In this document: piece by piece, positions 41,258 to 52,000 of the stretch
How positions within the stretch are numbered: the stretch's first letter is position 1
Layout: each line of letters starts with the position of its first letter
IMG/VR virus record: IMGVR_UViG_3300008110_000025
Location: 1-64,000 of that record
Reading direction: 5' to 3' (one strand)
DNA length: 64,000 nt
DNA from: a virus
Program-made: the position numbers and the translations under genes
The notes under the pieces: model-generated
Database searches by the model: none
What the model saw: only the letters and a program-made list of their open reading frames with translations
What the model was told of the DNA's origin: nothing

Positions 41258-41929
41258 ATGAAATCAAAGAAGTCACTATACAAGAAAGGATCTTTTATGG
41301 AAGATCCTAAAGAACTGGAATTTGGTAAATTGTCAGTTAAAGCAGGTATTGACAAGAATCCTGGTGTTAGTGCTGCAGATAAAATTGCAGGAGCTAAAAT
41401 GAACTCTGGTAACAAAAAGATGATGGGTGGCAAAATGGACTACAAGAAAGGTGGTAAGTCTATGAAACCAGGTGGTGGTGGAAGATTTGCTGCTATGGTT
41501 GGCAAACTTAAAGGCCAAGGTAAATCAGAAGATTCTGCTAAAGCTATTGCTGCTTCTATCGGAAGAAAGAAGTATGGCAAGTCTAAGTTCCAAGCTATGG
41601 CTGCTGCTGGAAAGTCTAAGAAACAAACTGGAGGTCCCGACGAAGAAACAGGTAGAGCTGGCAAAGTTCAAGCCCGTGCTGAAAAAGTAATGGGTAAAGC
41701 AAAAGCTTCATGGACTAAAGCTGAAGCTACTAAGTCATTCGATAAAACTAAGGAAGCAAGAAACTTTGCTCAAGATGAATTCGGAATGAATGCAGCTAGA
41801 AAAGCTAACCAACTGTATAACAGAGCTGAACGTCAGGAGAAGAGAGCTGAACGACTAATGGAAAAATCTCAGTATCTAAAAGCTTCTAAGCCATCTAAAC
41901 AGAAGATGGGTGGTAAAAAGAAATGTTAA
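41258..41929 (+). CDS. Basic Ala/Lys/Gly-rich protein (223 aa)
   Basis: Starts MKSKKSLYKKGSFMEDPKEL and repeats Gly/Lys segments (MMGGKMDYKKGGKSMKPGGG) before an Ala-rich helical part with AMVGKLKGQGKSEDSAKAIA and a YGKSKFQAMAAAGKSKKQ segment, then charged helices (RAERQEKRAERLMEKSQYLK). The segment FAAMVGKLKGQGKS..AIAAS.GR.KYG is common in small phage proteins. A DNA-compacting internal head protein is the simplest reading, which I infer from composition. Confidence 0.6.
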   Translation: MKSKKSLYKKGSFMEDPKELEFGKLSVKAGIDKNPGVSAADKIAGAKMNSGNKKMMGGKMDYKKGGKSMKPGGGGRFAAMVGKLKGQGKSEDSAKAIAASIGRKKYGKSKFQAMAAAGKSKKQTGGPDEETGRAGKVQARAEKVMGKAKASWTKAEATKSFDKTKEARNFAQDEFGMNAARKANQLYNRAERQEKRAERLMEKSQYLKASKPSKQKMGGKKKC

Positions 41930-41934
41930 TTTGA

Positions 41935-42450
41935 ATGCAAACCAAATCACATACAATTAGAGCTATATACAAGACCTACTCAAATGATGTTGACAGTGAA
42001 ATAGAATACAGAGCTTTTGCTGATATATGCTCAGAGTTTAACATCTTGTTATTTGATGAGTTACTACTAGGATATGAGTTTAACATGCAAAGTAACCTAG
42101 GAACTATATCAGTTAGAAGAGTAGACAGAGATCCAAGAAAACTACAAATTGACTGGGGAGAGACTACTAAGTATAAACAAGAACTGATTGACAAAGGAGT
42201 AGAACTTTACGATAGCACTACAGGAGAGGGAGAGAAATGGCACATTTACTATACTGATAAGTACTACTGTAAATACCATTGGACGAAGCACAGAGCTAAG
42301 ATTAAAAATAAAACGGCCTATAGATTTGATGCCACTCGTGGAGTAAAGGGAAATAAGGAAAAGCTTATAGCCCTTTTACAAAGTGATGACATGGCTTATC
42401 TAAGGTTTAAAAAGTACATTCCTTTTAAATATAAAAACAATGGTGTATAA
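41935..42450 (+). CDS. Hypothetical protein (171 aa)
   Basis: The first 90 residues look like an alpha/beta domain (SEIEYRAFADICSEFNILLF), with the short basic segment VRRVDRDPRKLQIDWG, followed by Tyr/Lys-rich sequence (KWHIYYTDKYYCKYHWTKH) and a basic end. I recall a gene of this style just before the tail tubular gene of crAss-like phages but cannot name it. Its last eleven bases overlap the next gene. Confidence 0.6.
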   Translation: MQTKSHTIRAIYKTYSNDVDSEIEYRAFADICSEFNILLFDELLLGYEFNMQSNLGTISVRRVDRDPRKLQIDWGETTKYKQELIDKGVELYDSTTGEGEKWHIYYTDKYYCKYHWTKHRAKIKNKTAYRFDATRGVKGNKEKLIALLQSDDMAYLRFKKYIPFKYKNNGV

Positions 42451-43336
42451 ACTGGCATCTAGTAAGACTATCATTAGAAAAGTTATGAGGGACTTAAAAC
42501 CTCCTGGAGATAACTGGATTGATGATGCAGTAGAATGGATGGGGGAAGCACTAGAGCATATTGGCTCTGCTCCTCAACTTAGTCAAAAAGGATGTGTACT
42601 TACTGTCAGTAACTTTAAAGCATTGATGCCTACGGATTTGTATTACATCAATCAAGTGGCAGTTAACAATGCAGTTAATCCATCAGTAGCTGTAGAGCTT
42701 ACCGAATTACTAGAAAAAGTAGACACTCTTAATGCTCAGATCCTAGCTGACCCAAATGATAGCATCTCATTTAACTACCAACTTAGGGACTTGAATGCTA
42801 GAATAGTGGTTCTTGAGAACTTGTATATGAATACAGGTCAGCCACTAACTCCACTTCAATATGGTACAGGGACATTCCCTGCTAGTCTTGACTGTGAGGA
42901 TTGTCAGAATATGTATGGGATAACTAAGCCTAGTTATACAGTTGATGGGGACTACATTAAAACTTCATTCCAAGATGGGGCTGTATGCTTGAGTTACACA
43001 GCATTCCCAGTGGATGAAGATTGCTTCCCAATGGTTCCAGATGATATCAGCTTTAAAGAAGCTATGTTCTGGTATATATATAAGCAAATGCTTATGGGTG
43101 GATATACTCCATCTATGAATGGTATTGACTATGACTTTGCCGATGCTAAGTGGAAGTTCTATTGTTCACAAGCTAGAAACCAATCTAACTTCCCAAGTAT
43201 TGATAAGTACGAATCATTCATGAACCAGTGGGTTCGTCTTGTACCTAACTTGAACAGACATGCTAACTTCTTCGAGAACCTTGGCACTCGTGAAACTTTA
43301 GATAGAGGAAGATATACTAATTACGGAATTCTTTAA
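42440..43336 (+). CDS. Putative tail tubular protein (298 aa)
   Basis: The start MVYKLASSKTIIRKVMRDLK, then PPGDNWIDDAVEWMGEALEH, and a C-terminal part with DISFKEAMFWYIYKQMLMGG and FMNQWVRLVPNLNRHANFFE form the pattern I associate with the crAss-like tail tubular (P22 gp4/gp10-type) protein. Helical ends flank a beta core with CEDCQ. It would attach beneath the portal and connector. It ends ten bases before the giant 1901 aa gene. Confidence 0.65.
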   Translation: MVYKLASSKTIIRKVMRDLKPPGDNWIDDAVEWMGEALEHIGSAPQLSQKGCVLTVSNFKALMPTDLYYINQVAVNNAVNPSVAVELTELLEKVDTLNAQILADPNDSISFNYQLRDLNARIVVLENLYMNTGQPLTPLQYGTGTFPASLDCEDCQNMYGITKPSYTVDGDYIKTSFQDGAVCLSYTAFPVDEDCFPMVPDDISFKEAMFWYIYKQMLMGGYTPSMNGIDYDFADAKWKFYCSQARNQSNFPSIDKYESFMNQWVRLVPNLNRHANFFENLGTRETLDRGRYTNYGIL

Positions 43337-43345
43337 GATTAAACT

Positions 43346-46300
43346 ATGGCAGAGAGTTTAAAGTTTTTAAAAGGTATGTTTAAAGATTCTGGTAGGCTAG
43401 ACCAACCAGAAAATACTTATAGAGATGCTCTTAATCTTATCATTGATGAGAAAAAGAACTTAGTAGCTAATGAGTATGGTACTGAGTACATAGGTAATTT
43501 AGTGTATACCTATTATGAGTTTGGAGATCCAGTAGACGTACAGTTATCCCCTATAGGAACTATTAAGCTTGACGATAATAGTTTAATAGTATTTGCAACA
43601 AATACACTCCCACGAAATATAGCAACTGCAGTTGGTGTTCCAAGTGAAATTGTTGATATGGTGTATTCAGCCATATTTAAAGTAGTACCTAATTCTAAAA
43701 CGGTAACTCTACTATACATTACAATATCTCCGCTTATTCCTCAGCCACTTGCAGCTAGAGGGTTTCCTAATGAACACCTAAACTTCGATACTAATCATCC
43801 TATAACTGGAGAATTCAGACTATCTCCATCTGGTGATATTCTTGTTTACTTCACAGATAATAAATACAAGATTACTGTAGATCCTAGCACACAGATAGAG
43901 TATGTAGAAAACTACAATCCACCTAGAGTATTCAATGTTAGCAGACAGGAACGAGCTTTAGCTGCTGGATCTGATTCAGATGTATTATATGGAGATACTA
44001 TTAAAACACCTGTTTTATTGAATGTCTTCATGGAAACCCCAGTTATACCTACTCTAGAATCTATACAGGTACTAGAAGGAGGAGCTTTAGAGATTGGGGC
44101 ATACTATCTAGGACTTGCATTAGCAGATGAGGATTTAACTGAAACTAATGTAGTTACTGTCTTTAATCCAGTATACATTGTTCCAGATTCAGATGCATCA
44201 GTTCCTTATGAAATGATTAGTGGAGCTCCTATAGGAACTCAAACTAATAAACTTATTAGTTGGAGACTAAGTTCTACAACAAAGATAATTCAGTATAAAT
44301 ACATAGTCCCATATATAATTAAGTATAGTGGTAACTCTTTGCTGGCCTATAAGTTAAATCCAATAGAGACAGGAAATGATGTAACCATAATTTATACAGG
44401 ACTAGAAAGAGCTCAAGGTGCATCTCCAAGTGAAGTAGTACTTGATAAAGTAAAATACTTAGCAGCTAAGTCTATTACCCAACTAGATAACAAGCTATAT
44501 ATGGCTAATCTAGTAGGTAGAAAAGATATTGGATATCAGAGATTTGCTAATAATATTAAACTTAATACTATAATACTTGAGCAACCAAACTTTGATGTTA
44601 GACACTATGATATAGTAAATCTTAATTATGGTTATTCTAAAATGATCTTCCCAGATCAACCTGCTTTTAGTAATAACGATAGACTAACTGGTACATGGCC
44701 AAAGTTTGAATGGTTAACTACTAGAGAAGGTTTAGTAGATGCTTACATAAACCAAGTTATTAGACCATTGCAAAATGGTGTTGGAGCTGTTAATGGTTAT
44801 AGAAATCCTTACTTTAATACATTCTATAAAGGATATAGAAGAGGAGAGATTTATGCTTTCTATATCTCATTTGTTCTTAAAGATGGAAGTGAAACTTATG
44901 CATATCATATACCTGGAAGACCTGCTTTTCCTGGAGAAGATGCATTATTTAATGGCAACTTAGCTGTTGATGATGGATACACTATATTTAAACCACAAGA
45001 GATATCTTCTATAGATTCTCAAGCTTATGTGTATCAGTATATAGATACGAGTTTACCTATACCCCCACCTCCTCAAACTTATCCCAGTCTAAGTGATGTA
45101 AGTACTTTTGGAGGTTCTGGAAGTTTAAGGATGTTTATTCCCCCATTTCCACAGCAAATGGAACTTATGGGGCAAAATATAGTTATAACTAATGCTTTAG
45201 GACAAACAAATACTAGACTGTGTACTGGGGTTATACCTTTATCTGATAATAGTCCAAATACTAGATTAAACTTTAGTACTGCATTTACATTTGATTTTAG
45301 GGCAGCAGCAGGAGGATATATAACGTATTACCCATCATCGGATGGATCATCTGATAAGAGTACTGCATATTGGAAAAATCTAAACGAATATTACCCAAAT
45401 ACAGACGACTTTGATGTTTGGGATGTAGACTCTACTGGTGCTGGAGTAGTAAATCCTGCAGGTATTACTCTTAGAGGAAGTAATGTAAGACATCATAAAA
45501 TGCCATCTAACCATAGGGCAGATAGATCTTATATTCTTAGAGATGTGGATTTTAGTAGTCCCGATACCACACCAGGAGGTGGATTAGATGTTACTAGAGA
45601 TAGTATAGATTTTAGAGAAACGGTTAGAATACTAGGAATACAACTAGAAAATATAAAGATTCCTAAATTCATCTTAGGCCAAGTTCAAGGGTATAAAGTA
45701 TACTACGCTAAAAGAACTCAGCAAAATAAAACTATCCTTGGTCAAAGTGGTGTACATCCAGCTACTCCCTATCTAGCAGCTAACCTAAATAACACTAGAT
45801 CAAAAGCATCTAGTGGTCCATTCTACAACATATGGTTGCTAGAAGGACACCATAAAACTGGGGGAGTTCATACACGTAATGCTTTATGGGTTCCATTACA
45901 GGCTCAGCCAAACCAACCTTTAAGACCTGGTCAGTACTTAGCTCAGCCTGTACTTAAGTTCCATGATTTTAACTTATTAAGAACTAAGACAACTATAACT
46001 CCAGCTACTCACATAGATATACAGTATGTAGTGACTATGCAAAACTGGACTGGTGGATATAAAGGAGCTAGAAGAGTAGAGCCTCCTGGAGAAACATCTA
46101 CTGTACCTACAAACCCTGGTGGTAGCCGTGTTACTTATTACACATCTTTAAGATCTGGAAGTGGGGATGATGAGTATGCATGGGTGCATCCAGACCTAGG
46201 AAATACAGTTAACTTTAATGCTAGTACTACGTCTCAATATAGAGATATACTAGGTCCACAAGTTCTTTGGGGAAATGTATACATAGGTGCTATGTACAAT

Positions 46301-49051
46301 AAACCAGGAAGAGTTAATATAGATATTGGTATACCATCTTTTAGTTCTGAAGATCCAAATCCTGCTTTAGAAGATGGTAACTCTACAGGTATCATTTATA
46401 ATGATCCTAATTACATTATAACACGTAAACAAGAGTTTCTGCTAAATGATTTCCAAACTATATTCATGCTAGATCCTGGATCAGCAACATATATCAATGG
46501 ACTTAGTATTCTAAAAACTACTCCTGGTGCTAGTTACAAAGGAGCTAGTTATATCTATAATGCATTTGGGGAGAGTGGAATAGTTCTGGGATTAACATCA
46601 GGTGTACCTTCTCTTGGTGGATACAAGGGAAACAGATGGAGTTATTGGGGATTGTTAGGTTATGCTTGGCAAATAAGAAACAGTGGATCTAATGGAGCAA
46701 CTGGGGACTTAAGAAACTTTGCATTAGAACTGCAACACTATCCATATTTTAGTGCTGATGCTTCTATCACAAGAATTGAAGGATTTAAGAACATACTAAG
46801 TGCTCTTATCCCAAACTCACTTGCTCAACAACCAAGGCAGTTAACAGTATCTTCTAGCTTAACAGCATTCCCAGCTACTCAAATGGTAGCACCTGCTACT
46901 ACTGGTAGACCTAATATATATTTAGTCAATCTGTGTGCTAAAAAGACAGATGTATTTGCCCCATTCGATGAACAACAACTTGTTTGGACTGGGTACTATC
47001 AAGAAATAAAAGAGGTAAACTTAGATACTGGGACAGCAACTCCTGATATTAACTTTAGTTATTACAGTGGGCAATCATCCTTAAACATATTTGGTGGAGA
47101 TACTTACATCTGTAAGTATAGTTATAGAACTACATCTGCTACATTTGGACTAGCCCACTTTGCAAAAGGTCTTAATAGTACTACTATAACAGGAAACAAC
47201 AATGACTTTATATATGGAGATATTCCTTTTAGTGATATAGGGACTACTACTATAGGTGCTAATACATTCAATGTATTAAATTTTGGTAATGCTGCTGATA
47301 CTGCTAATACTATTGAGATAAGTGCTAGTGAAACAACTCTTGGGGATGTAGCAACTAATAACTGGTCAGTAGGAAGTGTAGATCCGTTTACTACAGTCTA
47401 TCAGTTTATGATAGAGTCTGATGATAATATTAACTACAGGCATGCTGGAGACCCTATAAGAGGAGCATCAGAAGCATCAAGTGTCTACTTTGATAAGTAT
47501 GTTGCATCAGAAGTACTATGGAGATCCCCACTATTTGACCTTACTAAGACAGATAACATTCTCTATCAGGATCACTACTCTGCAGTACAAGACCTAAGAG
47601 TTACAATTCCATTCCCTAAAAGAGATGTATCTACCTCTCTATTCCCTAATAGAGTAATTAGATCACTAATACAGGATGGAAGCTTTGCTGATCCATATAG
47701 ATACTTCTTAGCATTTGATTATAAAGACTTTGCAGTAAACAAAGGAGAGATTGTAAACATCTTTAACCTTAATGCTCTTCTTTATATTCATACTGAGAAT
47801 AGTCTATTTAGAACTAAGGGTAAGCAAAACCTTGAACTATCTGATGCTACTCAAGCTTACATTGGATCTGGAGACTTGTTTGCTCAAGAACCCGATGAAT
47901 TCGTACAGAGTGTAGAAGGGTATCTAGGATTGCAAAACAAGTTTGGGTCGCTAGTAACTAAGGATGGATACATCTTTGTAGCTAGAAAAGCTCGTAAGAT
48001 ATTCATGGTAGGGGATAAAATATCAGATCTTACTGAGTTAGGTATGAATAGCTGGGCTAGAGAGAATATCCCATTTACATTAGAAACATATGGATGGAAT
48101 GCAGATAAGGGTGATTCTGATGCTACTACTAACCTATTTGGATTCATAGTTACATACGATCCACTATTCAAAAGAACTCTAATAACTAAACGAGAGTTAA
48201 TCCCAACTTCTGACTTTGAATATTATTATAGAAGAGGGGATTTAACTTACAATCCTGCAACTAATTGGTTTGAGATATTTAGAGAATCTCTCCCAAAAAG
48301 AGCCGATGGAACCCTTTTAGTAGAAAACGGATGGACAATATCGTTCTCTCATACACTATCTGCATGGGCTAGTAGACATAGTTATACTCCTAAGATGTAT
48401 GGGTATACTTCTGAGTACATGTACAGCTTTGATAGTAACTCCATTTACGAGCATAGTGATATATCTAACCCAGGTAACTTCTATGGACTTACTTATAACT
48501 TTGAAATAGACTGCATATTCACTGGGGAAGTTAGAAGAACTCAACAGGGAGTTATGTCTACTAAAGAGGCATCTAAGCTTTACTCTTCATTTGGGTATAC
48601 AGCAGATGTGTTTCAAAAACTAAACATAGTCTCACAACCAATTCAACAGTTTGACCCTGGGTTTACCAGTTACTATGTCTACAATACTACTCAAATCTCT
48701 GGAGAAGAGACTATTAAGTATCTATCTAACATAAGAAAAGTAGATACTGAATGGACTCTAAATAACTTCAGAGACTTAGCTTCAATAGCACCAAACACTA
48801 ATTTAAATGTAGGACAGGTAACAGTGAGTGGTAAACTTTATAGAGAGACTTTCACCACTAGGGATACTCAGCAGATGTTCATATCTGAAGGTGTTATAAA
48901 TCCTGACTACATGGACTATAATAAACTTTGGTATGATAGAAAAAAATTCGTAGATAGATTCGTAGGAATTCGTTTAATTTACAACAATTCAACAAGAAAT
49001 TTAATAAATTTGTACGGGGTGACAGCAGCCTCTAGAGTCTCAGCTCGATAA
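43346..49051 (+). CDS. Giant tail protein, tail stabilisation / muzzle type (1901 aa)
   Basis: The N-terminus (FLKGMFKDSGRLDQPENTYR, ALNLIIDEKKNLVANEYG) has the motif D..DQP..TYR.A.N....K..V..E.G that I connect with tail hub/stabilisation proteins of crAss-like and T7-like podophages. The rest is beta-rich, Tyr/Asn/Pro-rich, with SLFRTKGKQNLELSDATQAY and GYLGLQNKFGSLVTKDGYIF (about 1490-1540) resembling gp10-type propeller or hub segments. It should form the outer tail end. 1901 aa is large but usual for this position. Residue numbers are approximate. Confidence 0.75.
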   Translation: MAESLKFLKGMFKDSGRLDQPENTYRDALNLIIDEKKNLVANEYGTEYIGNLVYTYYEFGDPVDVQLSPIGTIKLDDNSLIVFATNTLPRNIATAVGVPSEIVDMVYSAIFKVVPNSKTVTLLYITISPLIPQPLAARGFPNEHLNFDTNHPITGEFRLSPSGDILVYFTDNKYKITVDPSTQIEYVENYNPPRVFNVSRQERALAAGSDSDVLYGDTIKTPVLLNVFMETPVIPTLESIQVLEGGALEIGAYYLGLALADEDLTETNVVTVFNPVYIVPDSDASVPYEMISGAPIGTQTNKLISWRLSSTTKIIQYKYIVPYIIKYSGNSLLAYKLNPIETGNDVTIIYTGLERAQGASPSEVVLDKVKYLAAKSITQLDNKLYMANLVGRKDIGYQRFANNIKLNTIILEQPNFDVRHYDIVNLNYGYSKMIFPDQPAFSNNDRLTGTWPKFEWLTTREGLVDAYINQVIRPLQNGVGAVNGYRNPYFNTFYKGYRRGEIYAFYISFVLKDGSETYAYHIPGRPAFPGEDALFNGNLAVDDGYTIFKPQEISSIDSQAYVYQYIDTSLPIPPPPQTYPSLSDVSTFGGSGSLRMFIPPFPQQMELMGQNIVITNALGQTNTRLCTGVIPLSDNSPNTRLNFSTAFTFDFRAAAGGYITYYPSSDGSSDKSTAYWKNLNEYYPNTDDFDVWDVDSTGAGVVNPAGITLRGSNVRHHKMPSNHRADRSYILRDVDFSSPDTTPGGGLDVTRDSIDFRETVRILGIQLENIKIPKFILGQVQGYKVYYAKRTQQNKTILGQSGVHPATPYLAANLNNTRSKASSGPFYNIWLLEGHHKTGGVHTRNALWVPLQAQPNQPLRPGQYLAQPVLKFHDFNLLRTKTTITPATHIDIQYVVTMQNWTGGYKGARRVEPPGETSTVPTNPGGSRVTYYTSLRSGSGDDEYAWVHPDLGNTVNFNASTTSQYRDILGPQVLWGNVYIGAMYNKPGRVNIDIGIPSFSSEDPNPALEDGNSTGIIYNDPNYIITRKQEFLLNDFQTIFMLDPGSATYINGLSILKTTPGASYKGASYIYNAFGESGIVLGLTSGVPSLGGYKGNRWSYWGLLGYAWQIRNSGSNGATGDLRNFALELQHYPYFSADASITRIEGFKNILSALIPNSLAQQPRQLTVSSSLTAFPATQMVAPATTGRPNIYLVNLCAKKTDVFAPFDEQQLVWTGYYQEIKEVNLDTGTATPDINFSYYSGQSSLNIFGGDTYICKYSYRTTSATFGLAHFAKGLNSTTITGNNNDFIYGDIPFSDIGTTTIGANTFNVLNFGNAADTANTIEISASETTLGDVATNNWSVGSVDPFTTVYQFMIESDDNINYRHAGDPIRGASEASSVYFDKYVASEVLWRSPLFDLTKTDNILYQDHYSAVQDLRVTIPFPKRDVSTSLFPNRVIRSLIQDGSFADPYRYFLAFDYKDFAVNKGEIVNIFNLNALLYIHTENSLFRTKGKQNLELSDATQAYIGSGDLFAQEPDEFVQSVEGYLGLQNKFGSLVTKDGYIFVARKARKIFMVGDKISDLTELGMNSWARENIPFTLETYGWNADKGDSDATTNLFGFIVTYDPLFKRTLITKRELIPTSDFEYYYRRGDLTYNPATNWFEIFRESLPKRADGTLLVENGWTISFSHTLSAWASRHSYTPKMYGYTSEYMYSFDSNSIYEHSDISNPGNFYGLTYNFEIDCIFTGEVRRTQQGVMSTKEASKLYSSFGYTADVFQKLNIVSQPIQQFDPGFTSYYVYNTTQISGEETIKYLSNIRKVDTEWTLNNFRDLASIAPNTNLNVGQVTVSGKLYRETFTTRDTQQMFISEGVINPDYMDYNKLWYDRKKFVDRFVGIRLIYNNSTRNLINLYGVTAASRVSAR

Positions 49052-49063
49052 AACTAAAAGCCC

Positions 49064-52000
49064 ATGTCTAAAAAAGCTAAATCTAAACAACCTGCAAGAA
49101 AGAAATACATAACTGCAGGAGCATTGGGGTATAACCAAGCAAACTATGCAGGGTCTGACTTTGCTAGTCCCTATGCTACTAACCCCTTCTACTACGATGC
49201 AGGAGCTGCTATGGCTGCTCAACAGCAGATGAAGTCTGCCATGAGTGCTAGTGACGTGCTCAAACAGAGAGCTTTAGAACAAAATAAAGCTAGAGCTGAA
49301 GAGGACAAAGCTAGAGAAGCAGAATTTAAAGCTAGCAAGGAGCAGTCTAAAGCTATTAATCAGCAGGAATTGAAGTCTTCTGGAATGGAGGCAGGTTCTT
49401 TTGCTGTAGATCTAGCAAAACAAGCTATAGCTAAACAAGCAGCAAAAAAAGCAGCAACTAATCTTGTTGCTAATACTGCTATGCAAGCTGGGCAAGCAGG
49501 GGTGTATGGCTCTACATTAGGAACTGCAGCTTCTACTGCTGCAAACACAGCATCAACTGCAACTACAGCTGGAACTAGTTTGCTTCCTGGAGCTGTAGAA
49601 GTTGGGAGTCAAGTAGGACAAGCAGCAGCTAATACTGGTAGTGCTGCTGCTAGTACAGGAGCTAGTGCTGCTGGAACTGGAGCAAGTATAGGAACTGGAC
49701 TGGCAACTGCTGGTATTGGACTAGGATTAAATGTTGCAGGAACCCTTATTGAAAACAGTGGGGACGATAATGATTATAGAACCTTTACTGAAAAAGAAAG
49801 AAAGAGAAACTTAGTCGGGTCTGCAATGAAAAGTGCAGGTAGTGGAGTTGGTACGGGTGCAGCAATAGGAAGTTTTCTAGGACCAGGAGGAACAGTAATA
49901 GGTGGAGCAATTGGAGGATTAGTTGGAGGAGGAATAGGATTAGTTAAAGCAAGAAAAGAAAATAAAGAATCTAAAAAGGTTGCCGAAGACTATGAAAAAG
50001 AACAAGCAGCCTTAGCTGCTGAGAGAGCAAAAGAAAAAGCTCTTATTGAATCTGAGAATGCTAAAATTGCAGGAGCTTATAATGCTGCATTTGTTAAGTC
50101 GAGACTTACTGGAGCTCAATATGGATATGGATACGGTACGTCAAATAACCCTAGCATGATGACTACCCCTAACTTCTATGGTAAAACAGGAGGAGTTAAA
50201 GTTCCAGGGGGACAAATTGTCCCTATAGAGGGTTCTGATGCTGTAGAGTTTGTAGGAAGAAAGCATTCTCAAGGTGGAATCTTACTAGATCCTTATACAG
50301 AAGTAGAGGGTGGAGAGACTATGGATCAGGTGATGATGGCTAAGTCAGGAGGTAAGGGTAATAAAAATGACTACTTCTTCTCAGCTTATCTTAAGCTTGG
50401 TGGTAAGTCATTTGCTCAAAGACATAAAGAAATTCTAAAGTCTGGAGGCAAACAAGCAGATATTCAGAAACTTGCTGAGATGCAAGAGGCTGTTGCTAAT
50501 AAAGAAGGAGAAAAGGATAGAAGTCCTGATACTATAGCTAAGTATGCAAAAGGTGGTAAAAAACAATTACCTCCAAAATCTTTAAACTATATTGACAGTA
50601 CTCCTTGGAGCTCAGCATTTATTTCTTATGTGTATAGCAATGCTGACCCTAACTTCCCTAAGAGCCCCACACATACTGGATATGCAACTGGTTTAAAAAA
50701 TAGAGATGATTGGCAAGAATTAGATCCTGCTACAACAAAACTCCAACCTGGGGATATCATTGTAAATAATAGATCTGGGAATAAGCAGAAGTTTGGACAG
50801 TCTTCTTACTCTGGTTTCTCACATGGTGATATAGTAACTAAACTAGAAGGAGATAAAGTATATGCTATCGGAGGTAATGTAGATCCTGATGATGTTAATC
50901 CAGATACCCCTGATACAGTAGCTGAAAGAGCTAAGTCTCTAAAAGACGGAGTACTGGCAGATAGTGGATACTTTGTAGTATTAAGACCAAAAGATCCCCA
51001 AGTAGCTCAGAGAGCAGTAGAACTTGCTACAAATGAAAAGCAACTTTGGGAAAGTAATAAATGGAATGAGCATGCTGATACATCTCAATCTAGATTGCAG
51101 ACTTATTACCAAGCTGGTAAATTAGGAATACCTGGAGTAAGACCAGATGATGGTAAGCCTGCAGCAGTGTCAGCAAAACCTCAGGCTAGTAACCAAACTA
51201 TGAGTGCTGATCAATATGCTGCATTAAATCAGGGAAGACAACCTCTTCCTTCTGGGGCAGCACAATCTGTATTAGGTCCAATTGACTATGCATTATTGGG
51301 TGTAGGTAGAGCTCTTGCTAGTGGAGCTAGTGGATTAGCAGGAGGAGCAGCAGGTGCTTGGGAAGGATTTGCAGGAACAGCATCTGCACCAAATGCATCA
51401 GCAGCAAGACCAACAGCCTCTGCACCTAACATGGCAGGAAGAGGTCCATTAATGTTAGAAGCACCTACACCAAGTACGGCAGTAGGAAGATTCACTGGAA
51501 ACATAGGTCCTGCAAAACCAACAACTCCATTTAGAGTTGTTCCAACAGAAACTGGATTAGTAAGACAACCTCCATTTTATACTGATCCTAATTACATCAA
51601 TATAGAAGGAAGAACTATTGGATTGAATAAACCTTCTTCTATAGATAATCAAATGTTCAAGCAGTTTAATATAGGAATGCCAGATGCTACTGCTCAAAAA
51701 GCTGCTGGATTTACACCAACTGGATTTGATGTTACTGCAGCTGAAGGTACTGCTGCAGTAGATCCAGGAACAGAAGGACCTTTCCCATATAGAGAAACTC
51801 TTCAACCAATTAAAAGTAAAGAACCTGGTTTATTGCCTACAAAAATAGCAAAGCCTGATCTTAAAAAAGACACTGGATTAAAGAAGACTGAGAAGAAAGT
51901 AACACCTCCTAGAGACTCAAATATAAATGGAGCTTTACTTGCTGGATTAGGACAACTATTACCTGTAGGAGCTTTGTTGGCAAGTCCTTATAAAACGACT

